Below, piece after piece: positions 29,526 to 37,598 of a stretch of DNA of 64,000 bases. Made by a program: the position numbers and the translations under genes. The DNA comes from Streptomyces chumphonensis. GTDB taxonomy: Bacteria; Actinomycetota; Actinomycetes; Streptomycetales; Streptomycetaceae. The notes beneath the pieces were generated by a model. That model searched no databases. It worked only from the letters and a program-made list of their open reading frames with translations, and had not been told where the DNA came from. The first letter of the stretch is position 1. Each line of letters opens with the position of its first letter. Location: NCBI RefSeq assembly GCF_014779715.1, contig NZ_JACXYU010000003.1, positions 1 through 64,000 of the forward strand, in the 5' to 3' direction.

Positions 29526-30269
29526 GTGGCTGCAACCCTTCAGGGCGCGACCCCCGTCCCCCCGGACGCCCCGGCGTCCGTCGTCGTCGCGATCGACGGC
29601 CCCTCCGGTACGGGCAAGTCCAGCACCTCCAAGGCGGTCGCCGCGAAGCTGGGGCTCAGCTACCTGGACACCGGTGCGCAGTACCGGGCCATCACCTGGT
29701 GGATGCTGACCAACGGAGTCGACGTCGACGACGCCGGCGCGGTGGCCGCGGCCTCGGGCAAGCCCGTGATCGTCTCGGGCACCGACCCGTCCGCCCCCAC
29801 CATCACCGCCGACGGCGCCGACGCCTCCGGACCCATCCGCACCCCCGAGGTGACGGCCGCCGTCAGCGCGGTCAGCGCCGTCCCGGAGGTCCGGGCGGCG
29901 ATCACCGCGCTGCAGCGTGACATCGCCGCCGAGGCGGCCCGCACGACGGCCGGGATCGTCGTGGAGGGCCGGGACATCGGCACCACCGTCCTCCCCGACG
30001 CGGACCTGAAGATCTTCCTCACCGCCTCGCCCGAGGCCCGTGCCGCCCGGCGCGGTGGCGAGCTGAAGGCCCGGCCCGGCGACGCGGGGGTGGACCTGGA
30101 GGCGACGCGCGAGGCGCTGCTGCGCCGGGACGCCGCCGACTCCAGCCGCAAGACCTCGCCGCTGGCGAAGGCGGGGGACGCCGTCGAGGTGGACACCACC
30201 GACCTGACCCTGGAGCAGGTCATCGAATGCGTGGTGACCCTCATCGAGGACAAGCGGCGCACGGCGTGA
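29526..30269 (+). CDS. cmk: Cytidylate kinase
   Basis: 247 aa from GTG. P-loop AIDGPSGTGKSSTSKAVA, NMP-binding segment YLDTGAQYRAITW, the CMK insert domain between residues 60 and 140, EGRDIGTTVLPDADLKIFLTA and the LID region ARRGGELKAR. Phosphorylates CMP and dCMP with ATP. The order tyrA-cmk-plsC-der is conserved in streptomycetes. Its stop overlaps the next start (GTGA). Confidence 0.95.
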   Translation: MAATLQGATPVPPDAPASVVVAIDGPSGTGKSSTSKAVAAKLGLSYLDTGAQYRAITWWMLTNGVDVDDAGAVAAASGKPVIVSGTDPSAPTITADGADASGPIRTPEVTAAVSAVSAVPEVRAAITALQRDIAAEAARTTAGIVVEGRDIGTTVLPDADLKIFLTASPEARAARRGGELKARPGDAGVDLEATREALLRRDAADSSRKTSPLAKAGDAVEVDTTDLTLEQVIECVVTLIEDKRRTA

Positions 30270-30922
30270 GCGCGAGGACCACACGGCTGCCGAGCGCCCG
30301 GGGCGCGGCGGCCGGCCGCCGCATCGGCATCGGCCTGATGAACGGCCTGTGGCACCCGCGGGTGCTCGGTGGGTGGCGGATACCCGCGAGCGGCCCGGTC
30401 ATCCTGGCCGTCAACCACGCGCACAACATCGACGGGCCGATGCTGATGGGCACCTGCCCCCGGCCGGTGCACTTCCTGATCAAGCAGGAGGCGTACGTCG
30501 GTCCGCTGGGCCGGTTCCTGAACGCCATCGGCCAGGTGCCGATCGACCGTTCCACCGCCGACCGGGCGGCCGTCACGGCGGCGCTCGGCGTGCTGGAGCG
30601 CGGCGGCGTGCTGGGCATCTTCCCCGAGGGCAGCCGGGGGGCCGGTGACTTCGCCGCGCTCCGGGCGGGCCTGGCCTACTTCGCGGTGCGGTCGGGCGCT
30701 CCTGTGGTCCCCGTCGCCGTGCTCGGCAGCTCCGGCCCCCGCAGCCGCGTGATACCGGCGCTGCCGCCGCTGCGCACGCGCGTGGACGTCGTCTTCGGCG
30801 ACCCCTGCACCGTGGGCGGCGGCGGACGCCGCACCCGCTCGGTGATGGACGAGGCCACCCGGCAGCTCCAGGAGCGGCTGACCGACCACCTCGCCGCGGC
30901 ACGGCGGCTCACCGGCCGCTGA
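30266..30922 (+). CDS. Lysophospholipid acyltransferase (PlsC family)
   Basis: 218 aa. The HX4D motif appears as NHAHNIDGP, with the second and third motifs [15 protein letters not shown] and [10 protein letters not shown], and VPVAVLG near the fourth. Esterifies an acyl chain to 1-acylglycerol-3-phosphate or a related lipid at the membrane. GTG 30266 overlaps the cmk stop. A Gly/Arg-rich segment ([11 protein letters not shown]) precedes the last helix. Exact acceptor is not decidable. Confidence 0.9.
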   Translation: MSARTTRLPSARGAAAGRRIGIGLMNGLWHPRVLGGWRIPASGPVILAVNHAHNIDGPMLMGTCPRPVHFLIKQEAYVGPLGRFLNAIGQVPIDRSTADRAAVTAALGVLERGGVLGIFPEGSRGAGDFAALRAGLAYFAVRSGAPVVPVAVLGSSGPRSRVIPALPPLRTRVDVVFGDPCTVGGGGRRTRSVMDEATRQLQERLTDHLAAARRLTGR

Positions 30923-30987
30923 GCCCACCCCGGCCGGGCCGCGCGCCCGGCCCCGCAAGCCCCTTCAGCGAAGCAAGGACAGGACCG

Positions 30988-32454
30988 ATGAACGACCAGA
31001 TCAACTCCGGCGACGAGCACGGGCACGGTGAGCTCGGCGACGCCGAGTACGCGGAGTTCATGCAGCTTGCCACGCAGGAGGGCTTCGACGCCGAGGACGT
31101 CGAGGGCGCCCTGGAGGAGGCCGGTCACGGCCCCCTGCCGGTGCTCGCCGTCGTCGGCCGCCCCAACGTCGGCAAGTCGACGCTGGTGAACCGCATCCTC
31201 GGCCGCCGCGAGGCCGTCGTCGAGGACCGTCCCGGCGTCACCCGGGACCGCGTGACCTACGAGGCCGAGTGGGCCGGACGCCGCTTCAAGGTGGTGGACA
31301 CCGGCGGCTGGGAGCAGGACGTGCTGGGCATCGACGCGTCCGTCGCCGCCCAGGCCGAGTTCGCCATCGAGGCCGCGGACGCCGTCGTGTTCGTCGTCGA
31401 CGCCGCCGTGGGGGCCACCGACACCGACGAGGCCGTCGTGAAGCTCCTGCGCCGTGCGGGCAAGCCCGTGGTGCTGTGCGCCAACAAGGTCGACGGCCCC
31501 TCCGGGGAGGCGGACGCGGCCATGCTGTGGTCGCTCGGGCTCGGCGAGCCGCACCCGGTCTCCGCGCTGCACGGCCGGGGCACCGGCGACATGCTCGACG
31601 AGGTGCTGAAGGTCCTGCCCGAGGCACCGGCCCAGACGTTCGGCACGGCGCTCGGCGGGCCCCGCCGCGTCGCCCTCATCGGGCGGCCCAACGTCGGCAA
31701 GTCCTCGCTGCTGAACAAGACGGCGGGGGAGGAGCGCGTCGTCGTCAACGAGGTGGCCGGCACCACCCGCGACCCGGTCGACGAGCTGATCGAACTCGGC
31801 GGCAAGACCTGGAAGTTCGTCGACACCGCCGGGATCCGCCGCCGGGTCCACCTCACCGAGGGCGCCGACTACTACGCCTCACTGCGGACGGCCGCCGCAC
31901 TGGAGAAGGCGGAGGTCGCCGTCGTCCTGATCGACGTCAGCGAGTCCATCAGCGTCCAGGACCTGCGCATCATCACGATGGCGGTGGAGGCCGGCCGGGC
32001 GCTGGTGCTGGCCTACAACAAGTGGGACACGCTCGACGACGAACGCCGCTTCTACCTGGAGCGGGAGATCGAGCGCGACCTCGTGCAGGTCCAGTGGGCC
32101 CCGCGCGTCAACATCTCGGCCCGCACCGGGCGTCACGTGGAGAAGCTGGTGCCCGCCGTCGAGACGGCGCTGGAGGGCTGGGAGACGCGCGTCCCCACCG
32201 GCCGGCTGAACGCCTTCCTCGGGGAGATCGTGGCCGCGCACCCGCACCCGGTGCGCGGCGGCAAGCAGCCGCGCATCCTCTTCGGCACGCAGGCGGGCAC
32301 CCGCCCGCCGCGCTTCGTGCTCTTCGCCTCGGGCTTCCTGGAGGCGGGGTACCGGCGCTTCATCGAACGACGCCTGCGGGAGGAGTTCGGCTTCACGGGG
32401 ACGCCGCTGCACCTCTCGGTGCGGGTGCGGGAGAAGCGCAAGAAGCGCAAGTGA
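30988..32454 (+). CDS. der: GTPase Der (EngA)
   Basis: 488 aa. Two tandem Ras-like G domains: [12 protein letters not shown] near residue 57 with DTGGWE and NKVD, and [12 protein letters not shown] near residue 232 with DTAGIR and NKWD; then a KH-like C-terminal domain ending in a lysine-rich tail (EKRKKRK). It acts in 50S ribosome assembly. A 45-residue acidic N-terminal extension is usual in actinobacteria. It starts after AAGCAAGGACAGG and ends at an unusually long terminator. Confidence 0.96.
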   Translation: MNDQINSGDEHGHGELGDAEYAEFMQLATQEGFDAEDVEGALEEAGHGPLPVLAVVGRPNVGKSTLVNRILGRREAVVEDRPGVTRDRVTYEAEWAGRRFKVVDTGGWEQDVLGIDASVAAQAEFAIEAADAVVFVVDAAVGATDTDEAVVKLLRRAGKPVVLCANKVDGPSGEADAAMLWSLGLGEPHPVSALHGRGTGDMLDEVLKVLPEAPAQTFGTALGGPRRVALIGRPNVGKSSLLNKTAGEERVVVNEVAGTTRDPVDELIELGGKTWKFVDTAGIRRRVHLTEGADYYASLRTAAALEKAEVAVVLIDVSESISVQDLRIITMAVEAGRALVLAYNKWDTLDDERRFYLEREIERDLVQVQWAPRVNISARTGRHVEKLVPAVETALEGWETRVPTGRLNAFLGEIVAAHPHPVRGGKQPRILFGTQAGTRPPRFVLFASGFLEAGYRRFIERRLREEFGFTGTPLHLSVRVREKRKKRK

Positions 32455-32472
32455 GCCCCTCCCCGCACCGGC

Positions 32473-32530
32473 GTGACGAAGGCGGCGGGCCCGCACCGTG
32501 ACCCCGGTGCGGGCCCGCCGCCTTCGTCAC
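32473..32530. terminator. 26-bp perfect bidirectional terminator embedding a stop codon
   Basis: A perfect 26-bp stem (32473-32498 with 32505-32530) with a 6-base loop between convergent der and the next gene. The right arm contains the TGA stop of the minus-strand gene (32527-32529). No U-tract. Confidence 0.88.
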
Positions 32531-32853
32531 CGGCCGACCGGGCTTCCGGTGCCGGGCGGCAGGGCGGCCGGGACGGTGGCCCGGTGCGCCCCGTGCCGCC
32601 GGCCGCGGGACACCGGGGCGAACCCGGTGCCGTACCCGGAGGCGAACCCGCCGAACGCCAGGTCGTCCTCGCCCGAGCGGTCCCCGGGCAGGGCCCGGAA
32701 GAGCCGGCGGTACTCCGCGTAGAGCGCGTCGAAGATCGGCGTGGCGGACCGGGTGGACCGCTCGGCCGCCGGTTCGTGCGGCGGCCGCATGGCGGGGATC
32801 GAGCCGTGGTCGGCATGCGGGTGGCGGGCGCGGTGAGGATCGTAGGAGTGCAC
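32527..32853 (-). CDS. Small hypothetical protein
   Basis: 108 aa. After a His/Pro-rich N-terminus beginning HSYDPHRARHPHADHGS, the middle has a well-formed segment TPIFDALYAEYRRLFRALPG then DRSGEDDLAFGGFASG, suggesting one amphipathic helix and a conserved loop. I believe similar ORFs lie downstream of der in other streptomycetes; no function is known. GTG 32853 has GGGAGG only 2 nt upstream, so the start is uncertain (ATG 32790 is an alternative). Confidence 0.6.
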   Translation of the reverse strand: MHSYDPHRARHPHADHGSIPAMRPPHEPAAERSTRSATPIFDALYAEYRRLFRALPGDRSGEDDLAFGGFASGYGTGFAPVSRGRRHGAHRATVPAALPPGTGSPVGR

Positions 32854-32909
32854 GCCCTCCCAACGACGGCGCGGCCCCGCTGGATGCGGGGCCGGGCGGG
32901 GGAATCGGA

Positions 32910-33716
32910 TCAGGTGCCCGCGAGCGGCATGGTGGCGGCGACCAGGACGCCCCGGCCCGCGGCCTGGTCCAGCGCGTCGCGCATCAGGTCCTCGCGCGGC
33001 TGCTGACCGATGGAGCCGGCCGGAGCGGCGTACACGACGACCGAGTTGGACTTGTTCGCCGTGCTGCGCCACTCGTCGGTGACCGGCAGCGGCTGGTGCG
33101 CCTGCCACCACGAGGTGGGCTGCTGGCCCTCCTCGGCGGGCTGCAGGACCGCGTGCAGCTTGCCCATGGCCATCAGCACCGACCAACCGGGCAGTTGGGC
33201 CGGCTTCTTGCCCATGTCGGTGACCGGCATGAACCCGGCCTCGATGAGCAGGGGCAGGAACTCGTCCCCCCCGCCCGTCGTCCCGGGCCGGGCGATGGGC
33301 CCGGTGGGTTCCACGACGATCGCCGGGTGCAGCTGGTCCCCGATGAGGACCTGGCCGCAGGTCACTCCGAGGACGGCCTGCCGGTCGTCGGCGGGGGCCG
33401 CACCGGTGGCGGCGCCGGCCTCCGCCGGTGCGGCCCCGGCGGCCTCGCCGGAGATGGTGCGCACGGCGCTCTGGATCTGCTCCTCGGAGACCTTCACGAT
33501 CTGCGACGGGACGCAGCCGGCGTGCGCGAAGGCCAGCACGGCCGTCTCGCTGCCGACGAACAGCACGGTGCTGGTGCGGTCCTCGGTGCTTCCGGGCGTG
33601 CGGCAGGAGGTGCAGTCGAAGCGGTCGGGCACGGTCTCGCCGGCGAGCAGCTTGGCGGCTTCGGCGTCGCCGATCTCGGCACGGACCTCGTCACTGACAT
33701 CGAGCATGGGGGACAC
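32910..33716 (-). CDS. Hypothetical protein with CxxC motif
   Basis: 268 aa. Begins SPMLDVSDEVRAEIGDAEAAKLLAG, then FDCTSCRTPG (a possible metal or redox CxxC, around residue 35), an alanine-rich linker at about 105-125, and a C-terminal domain with LPLLIEAGFMPVTDMGK and SWWQAHQPLPVTDEWR. No signal peptide or membrane segment. I do not recognise the family. GTG 33716 follows AGGAG with 6-nt spacing; the 49 extra residues of the longer frame look non-coding. It is divergent from the rpf gene. Confidence 0.82.
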   Translation of the reverse strand: MSPMLDVSDEVRAEIGDAEAAKLLAGETVPDRFDCTSCRTPGSTEDRTSTVLFVGSETAVLAFAHAGCVPSQIVKVSEEQIQSAVRTISGEAAGAAPAEAGAATGAAPADDRQAVLGVTCGQVLIGDQLHPAIVVEPTGPIARPGTTGGGDEFLPLLIEAGFMPVTDMGKKPAQLPGWSVLMAMGKLHAVLQPAEEGQQPTSWWQAHQPLPVTDEWRSTANKSNSVVVYAAPAGSIGQQPREDLMRDALDQAAGRGVLVAATMPLAGT

Positions 33717-34011
33717 GGGAGGCTCCTGGCGTTCGGTACTGGTTCGCCTGGACAACGCACGATCTGTGGTCACAGTCACGCAACTGGCGGTGGTGTGTCC
33801 CCCGTGCGGATGCGGTTGGTGAACAGAACGCCGAAATCGGTCACGGAAAGTCAAAGAACGCACAGATCCCGGAAGTTGTGCCGGTGAGGTGCGTCACCGG
33901 GCGGTAGTCCGCGAATCGCTCATAAAGGGGCGAATCATGACAAGAACTCACCCCGAAGCTCTTGCGTTACCCGTGGTATCCGCCAACTGACCTGCGTAAA
34001 GCGCTCGTTGT

Positions 34012-34041
34012 TTGTGTCCGGACGCCGCCGGTCCCTAGATT
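34012..34041 (+). promoter_or_regulatory. Probable promoter of the rpf-like gene
   Basis: TTGTGT (34012-34017), an 18-bp spacer and TAGATT (34036-34041). Predicted start of transcription is about 34048, leaving a leader of about 185 nt. Confidence 0.6.
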
Positions 34042-34178
34042 CGGCGCCCGGTGCAGAGAGCACCCCCCGGGGCAGTCCGCCGCCCCGCGTCCACCCCGGC
34101 ACCATCCGTGCCGGACGGACGCGCACGCACGACGCAGCACCACCGGCGGACGGCCGTCCGGCCCGAAGGCGCACCAGG

Positions 34179-34215
34179 CGCCCCGGGGCCGGTCCGGCAC
34201 GGGGGCCCCGGGGCG
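34179..34215 (+). other. Strong leader hairpin next to the rpf ribosome binding site
   Basis: A perfect 12-bp stem (34179-34190 with 34204-34215) and 13-base loop, ending 4 nt before the GAGAGGG Shine-Dalgarno. It could act as a transcription attenuator or control ribosome access. Confidence 0.55.
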
Positions 34216-34232
34216 TTCGAGAGGGATGAGAT

Positions 34233-34895
34233 TTGTCCATTCGTCGCGGTAAGGCAGCACGTGCGGGCGCGGTCTCGCTGACCGTCCTGGCCCCCCTGGC
34301 GCTGCTCACCTTGACGGCCGGCCCCGCCACGGCGGCGGACGGTGGCACCTGGGACCGCCTCGCGCAGTGTGAAAGCGGTGGTGACTGGCAGATCAACACG
34401 GGCAACGGGTACTACGGCGGACTGCAGTTCTCCGCCTCCACCTGGGCCGCCTACGGTGGCACGGCCTACGCGGCCACCGCCGACCGGGCCGGCCGCGCCC
34501 AGCAGATCGAGATCGCCGAGAAGGTCCAGGCCGCACAGGGCTGGGGGGCGTGGCCCGCCTGCTCCGCGAAGCTCGGCCTCCACGGCAGCCCGCAGCAGTC
34601 GGAACCCGCCACGCGGCCGGCCCCGTCGGCCCCCGGGCCGGAGTCGGCGCAGGAGCCGGCTCCGCAGCGGCCCGCCGCGCCGTCGGCCGACGACGCGCCC
34701 GCCCAGGAGCGTCAGGACCCGCAGCGCGCGGACCGCGGTCACCCGCGGGCCAACTACACGGTGAAGTCCGGCGACACGCTCAGCCGGATCGCCGACGCGC
34801 ACGGCGTGGACTGGCGCGAGATCCACGAGACCAACGCCGACGTCATCGGCGACGACCCGGACCTGATCCTTCCGGGACAGCGGCTGAAGGTCTGA
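34233..34895 (+). CDS. Secreted resuscitation-promoting-factor-like transglycosylase with LysM
   Basis: 220 aa from TTG. Signal peptide to about residue 35 (LAPLALLTLTAG, cleavage after ATA). The Rpf domain (36-115) begins WDRLAQCESGGDWQINTGNG with the catalytic-type glutamate in CESGG and continues YYGGLQFSASTW. A P/A/E-rich linker follows, and a C-terminal LysM (NYTVKSGDTLSRIADAHGV to LILPGQRLKV) binds peptidoglycan. It cleaves glycan strands in the cell wall, acting in germination or growth. Start TTG 34233 is set by AGAGGG 7-8 nt upstream; no better start is in frame. The long structured leader suggests post-initiation control. In S. coelicolor rpfA has a c-di-AMP riboswitch, but its consensus is not seen here. 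Confidence 0.9.
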   Translation: MSIRRGKAARAGAVSLTVLAPLALLTLTAGPATAADGGTWDRLAQCESGGDWQINTGNGYYGGLQFSASTWAAYGGTAYAATADRAGRAQQIEIAEKVQAAQGWGAWPACSAKLGLHGSPQQSEPATRPAPSAPGPESAQEPAPQRPAAPSADDAPAQERQDPQRADRGHPRANYTVKSGDTLSRIADAHGVDWREIHETNADVIGDDPDLILPGQRLKV

Positions 34896-35208
34896 CGCCG
34901 CAGGCCCCGCCGCCCGCCCCGCCCGGCACCCCCGGCGCGGGGCGGGCGCACGCGCGCCTTTCACCCGCCCCACGCGGGCAGTCGGCACGCTCCGGAGCGC
35001 CGGACGCCGGGGGCGCGGCCAAGAAATCACGTCACGGAACCAACCTGGCGGGCCGCATCCCGGTCTTACAGGACGTAAGGCGGGGGGCCGCCAGCCGGCG
35101 GTGGCCCCCCGCGCCCACGCACCGAACCCGGGGACCCATGCACCGAACCACCCTCCCGCCGGGCGGGCACGGCGCCGACGGCGTCTGGCCGACGGGAGAG
35201 CGCAGCAC
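34896..35208 (+). other. Intergenic region after the rpf-like gene
   Basis: 313 bp holding the rpf terminator (34911-34948) and a GC-rich stretch with no clear gene. A GGGAGAG ribosome binding site for the next gene lies at its end. Confidence 0.5.
34911..34948 (+). terminator. Hairpin terminator of the rpf-like gene
   Basis: A perfect 12-bp stem (34911-34922 with 34937-34948), 14-base loop, 16 nt after the stop codon. Confidence 0.7.
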
Positions 35209-36051
35209 ATGATGACGGCGGCGGAGTTCTCGCCCGAGCAGGTCCGGGCCCGGGCCCACTGCACGGCCGACGCGGCCGGGGGGCTGACGTTCGACGTGGT
35301 CCGGCCCGGCCGCGACGAGGAGCGCTGGGGCGCCGGGCTGCTGCTGTGCCGACGCACGCCCGGCTTCGGGGGCGCGGCCGAGGAGGTCCGCCTGCCGCTC
35401 GTCCCCACCGCCGCCGGCGTGCTGCGGGCGGCACTGCCGAGCACCATGACCCTGACCGAGGGCGTGTGGAACGCCTACTTCACCGCCGGCGACGGCGGGC
35501 GCGTCCGCCTCCTCCCGGGCACCCACGACCTGCGCTCCCTGGTGGACCGGGTGCCCCGGTCCGGGCGGACCTGGCTGGGCGTGCGCATCCCCTACACCAC
35601 GCAGCGGGGCAACCTCGCGCTCCGCGCCTGGCAGCGCTGGCCGCACGTCGAGGTGGCCGACCCGCTCGTCGCGGACGGCGCCCTGGCCCTGCGCGGACGC
35701 CTCTACGGCGCGGAGCTGGGCGAGCGGGCCCGCCTGGAGGTCGTGCCCCGGGGGCGCCGCCGCGCCCTGGCCACCGCCGGGGCACGGGCCGACGGGGTCG
35801 GCTTCCTCGCCGTGCTGCCGCTCGCCGGGCTGCGTCCGCCACCGGGGGACGGGTACGAGCTGTGGCTGCGCCCCGCGCCCGACGCCCTGCGGATCCGTGT
35901 CGCCCGCATCCTGGACGACGTCGCCGACAAGCAGCACCGGATGCGTCATCCTGCCGTCTCCCTGGCCGACGGGCGGCACCGGGCGCGCCTCGGCTACACG
36001 GGCGCGAACGACCTGCTGCTGCGCGTCGAGGAGGAGCGGCCCGCCCGCTGA
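35209..36051 (+). CDS. Hypothetical protein, beta-rich
   Basis: 280 aa. It has alternating hydrophobic strands throughout and two similar stretches, about residues 20-130 and 135-275, each with an LRL or LRG turn, which may be two immunoglobulin-like or jelly-roll domains. Notable segment: GVRIPYTTQRGNLALRAWQR, which resembles the accessory C-terminal domain of some polymer glycosyltransferases (weak, from memory). No signal peptide. ATG 35209 follows GGGAGAG; a second ATG is 3 nt later. It lies between the Rpf gene and a WYL regulator with no clear functional tie. Confidence 0.75.
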   Translation: MMTAAEFSPEQVRARAHCTADAAGGLTFDVVRPGRDEERWGAGLLLCRRTPGFGGAAEEVRLPLVPTAAGVLRAALPSTMTLTEGVWNAYFTAGDGGRVRLLPGTHDLRSLVDRVPRSGRTWLGVRIPYTTQRGNLALRAWQRWPHVEVADPLVADGALALRGRLYGAELGERARLEVVPRGRRRALATAGARADGVGFLAVLPLAGLRPPPGDGYELWLRPAPDALRIRVARILDDVADKQHRMRHPAVSLADGRHRARLGYTGANDLLLRVEEERPAR

Positions 36052-36106
36052 GTGGCCCGCCGCTCGAGGACGGAAGCCGTCCGCGAGCGGTGGCAGACTG
36101 CCGTCC

Positions 36107-37099
36107 ATGATCGAGACCTCGGCACGTCTGCTGCGTCTGCTCTCGCTGCTCCAGGCCCAGCGGGAGTGGTCGGGCACGGATCTCGCCGAGCGGTTGGGCG
36201 TCAGCGCGCGGACGGTGCGGCGCGACGTGGACCGGCTGCGCGGCCTGGACTACCCCGTGCACTCCACGACCGGGACCGCCGGGGGCTACCGCCTCGGGGC
36301 GGGGGCCCGGCTGCCCCCGCTGCTGCTGGACGACGAGGAGGCCGTGGCCGTGGCCGTCGGCCTGCGGAACGCCGTGGGGGCCGGGGTCCAGGGCATCGAG
36401 GAGTCCTCCGCCCGTGCCCTGGCCAAGCTGGAGCAGGTCCTGCCGCACCGGCTGCGCCGCCGGGTCGGGGCCCTGACGGCCTACACCGTGCCCCTGCACC
36501 ACGGTGGGCGGTCGGGGGCGGAGAACGTGGACGGCGAGACGCTGAGCGAACTGGCCCAGGCCTGCCGCGACCTGCTGCGCACCCGGTTCGACTACCGCGG
36601 CCACGACGGCACCCGCACGCGCCGCGTCGTCGAACCGCTCCGGCTGGTGAGCAGCTTCCGGCGCTGGTACCTGGTGGCGTGGGACGTCGACCGGGAGGAC
36701 TGGCGGACGTTCCGCGTCGACCGGATGCGGCTCACGCCACCGCACGGGCCGCGTTGCGCGCCGCGCACGCCCCCCGCCGAGAACCTGGCGGCCTACGTCG
36801 CGGAGGGGCTCTCCACCCGTGCCTACCCCGCGCAGGCCACCGTGCTCCTCCACCTGCCCGTCGAGCAGGCCGCGCAGCGGATCACCCAGGCCTCCGGCAC
36901 GTTGGAGGCGGTGGACGGCGACCGCTGCCTGCTGCGCGCCGGGGCGCCCTCCCCGGACGTTCTGGCGGTGCACCTGCTCATGCTGGGCGTCGACTTCGAG
37001 GTGCGGGAACCGGCGGAGCTGACCGGTCACATCATCGCCCTTCGGGACCGGTTGCAGCGTGCGGTGAAAGAGTCCGAAGCTGACGGGAATTCCTCGTAG
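36107..37099 (+). CDS. WYL-domain transcriptional regulator (YafY/PafC type)
   Basis: 330 aa. The N-terminal winged helix is DeoR/HTH_11-like (ARLLRLLSLLQAQREWSGTDL, RLGVSARTVRRDVDRL, GTAGGYRLG), and the middle has the WYL domain with VEPLRLVSSFRRWYLVAWD and the ligand-binding-type FRVDRM. WYL proteins sense nucleic acids or small ligands. A probable -10 box (CAGACT, 36094-36099) lies 7 nt before the ATG, indicating leaderless mRNA. Its target is not obvious; the next gene is a small inhibitor. Confidence 0.9.
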   Translation: MIETSARLLRLLSLLQAQREWSGTDLAERLGVSARTVRRDVDRLRGLDYPVHSTTGTAGGYRLGAGARLPPLLLDDEEAVAVAVGLRNAVGAGVQGIEESSARALAKLEQVLPHRLRRRVGALTAYTVPLHHGGRSGAENVDGETLSELAQACRDLLRTRFDYRGHDGTRTRRVVEPLRLVSSFRRWYLVAWDVDREDWRTFRVDRMRLTPPHGPRCAPRTPPAENLAAYVAEGLSTRAYPAQATVLLHLPVEQAAQRITQASGTLEAVDGDRCLLRAGAPSPDVLAVHLLMLGVDFEVREPAELTGHIIALRDRLQRAVKESEADGNSS

Positions 37100-37296
37100 G
37101 AGAAGACCGGTGGTGACGCTTGTCGCGCGATTCGCACACGAATAGCGTGGCGCGGCCGCGAGAAATTCGAACGGCCGGAATTTCCGCGGAAGCGGGTGGA
37201 CGCTCCGCCGCCGAACGGGGGAACGACTGTGACCGGAGCGTGACACCACCCGGACGCGGCCGCGACGTCCGGGTGCCCCTCGGAGGTCCTGCGGCG

Positions 37297-37302
37297 TACG
37301 GT
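37297..37302 (+). promoter_or_regulatory. -10 element of a probable leaderless promoter
   Basis: TACGGT is 7 nt before the ATG at 37310. The alternative GTG at 37301 would lie within the -10 element, which supports ATG 37310 as the true start. Confidence 0.6.
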
Positions 37303-37309
37303 GGCCGGC

Positions 37310-37525
37310 ATGGCTGAGATACCGATCGACAGCGCAGAGCCGGACGACGACCCGGAGAGCTACGCCGGGATGCCGGTCCGGGCGGCCGAGGAGCTGGCCC
37401 GGTCCCGTGGCTGGAGCACGGTGCGCGTGCTGCCCCCCGACGCCGTGATCACCATGGAGTACCTGGCCGGGCGGCTGAACTTCGCAGCCGAGGACGACAC
37501 GGTCCTGCGGAGCTGGAAGGGCTGA
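37310..37525 (+). CDS. I78-type peptidase inhibitor-like small protein
   Basis: 71 aa. After an acidic N-terminus, WSTVRVLPPDAVITMEYLAG then RLNFAAEDDTVLRSWKG matches the inhibitor I78 pattern (a conserved VRVLxPxxxIT and an R-L-N segment). The family binds serine proteases. It has no signal peptide, so if it inhibits, the target is cytoplasmic; function here is unproven. Single gene with its own promoter, convergent with the PAP2 gene. Confidence 0.8.
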   Translation: MAEIPIDSAEPDDDPESYAGMPVRAAEELARSRGWSTVRVLPPDAVITMEYLAGRLNFAAEDDTVLRSWKG

Positions 37526-37598
37526 GGGGGCCGCGCGGGCGTCCCGGGCCCGCCGGACGCCGGCCGCTCCCGGTCCCTCGGCCTCCGGCGACCCGCCG

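Larger units (their letters stand above)
33717..34232. other. Intergenic region with long rpf leader
   Basis: 516 bp between divergent genes. It contains a good promoter at 34012-34041, then about 185 nt of transcribed leader with a GGTGC-AGAGA-GCACC hairpin (near 34050-34064) and a 12-bp GC-rich hairpin ending just before the ribosome binding site. No gene is seen. Part before 34012 includes the promoter area of the minus-strand gene. Confidence 0.6.

Noticed and set aside
33717..34232. c-di-AMP (ydaO) riboswitch before the rpf-like gene
   Set aside because: Expected by analogy, but the conserved ydaO sequence blocks are not visible; reported only as an unexplained structured leader.
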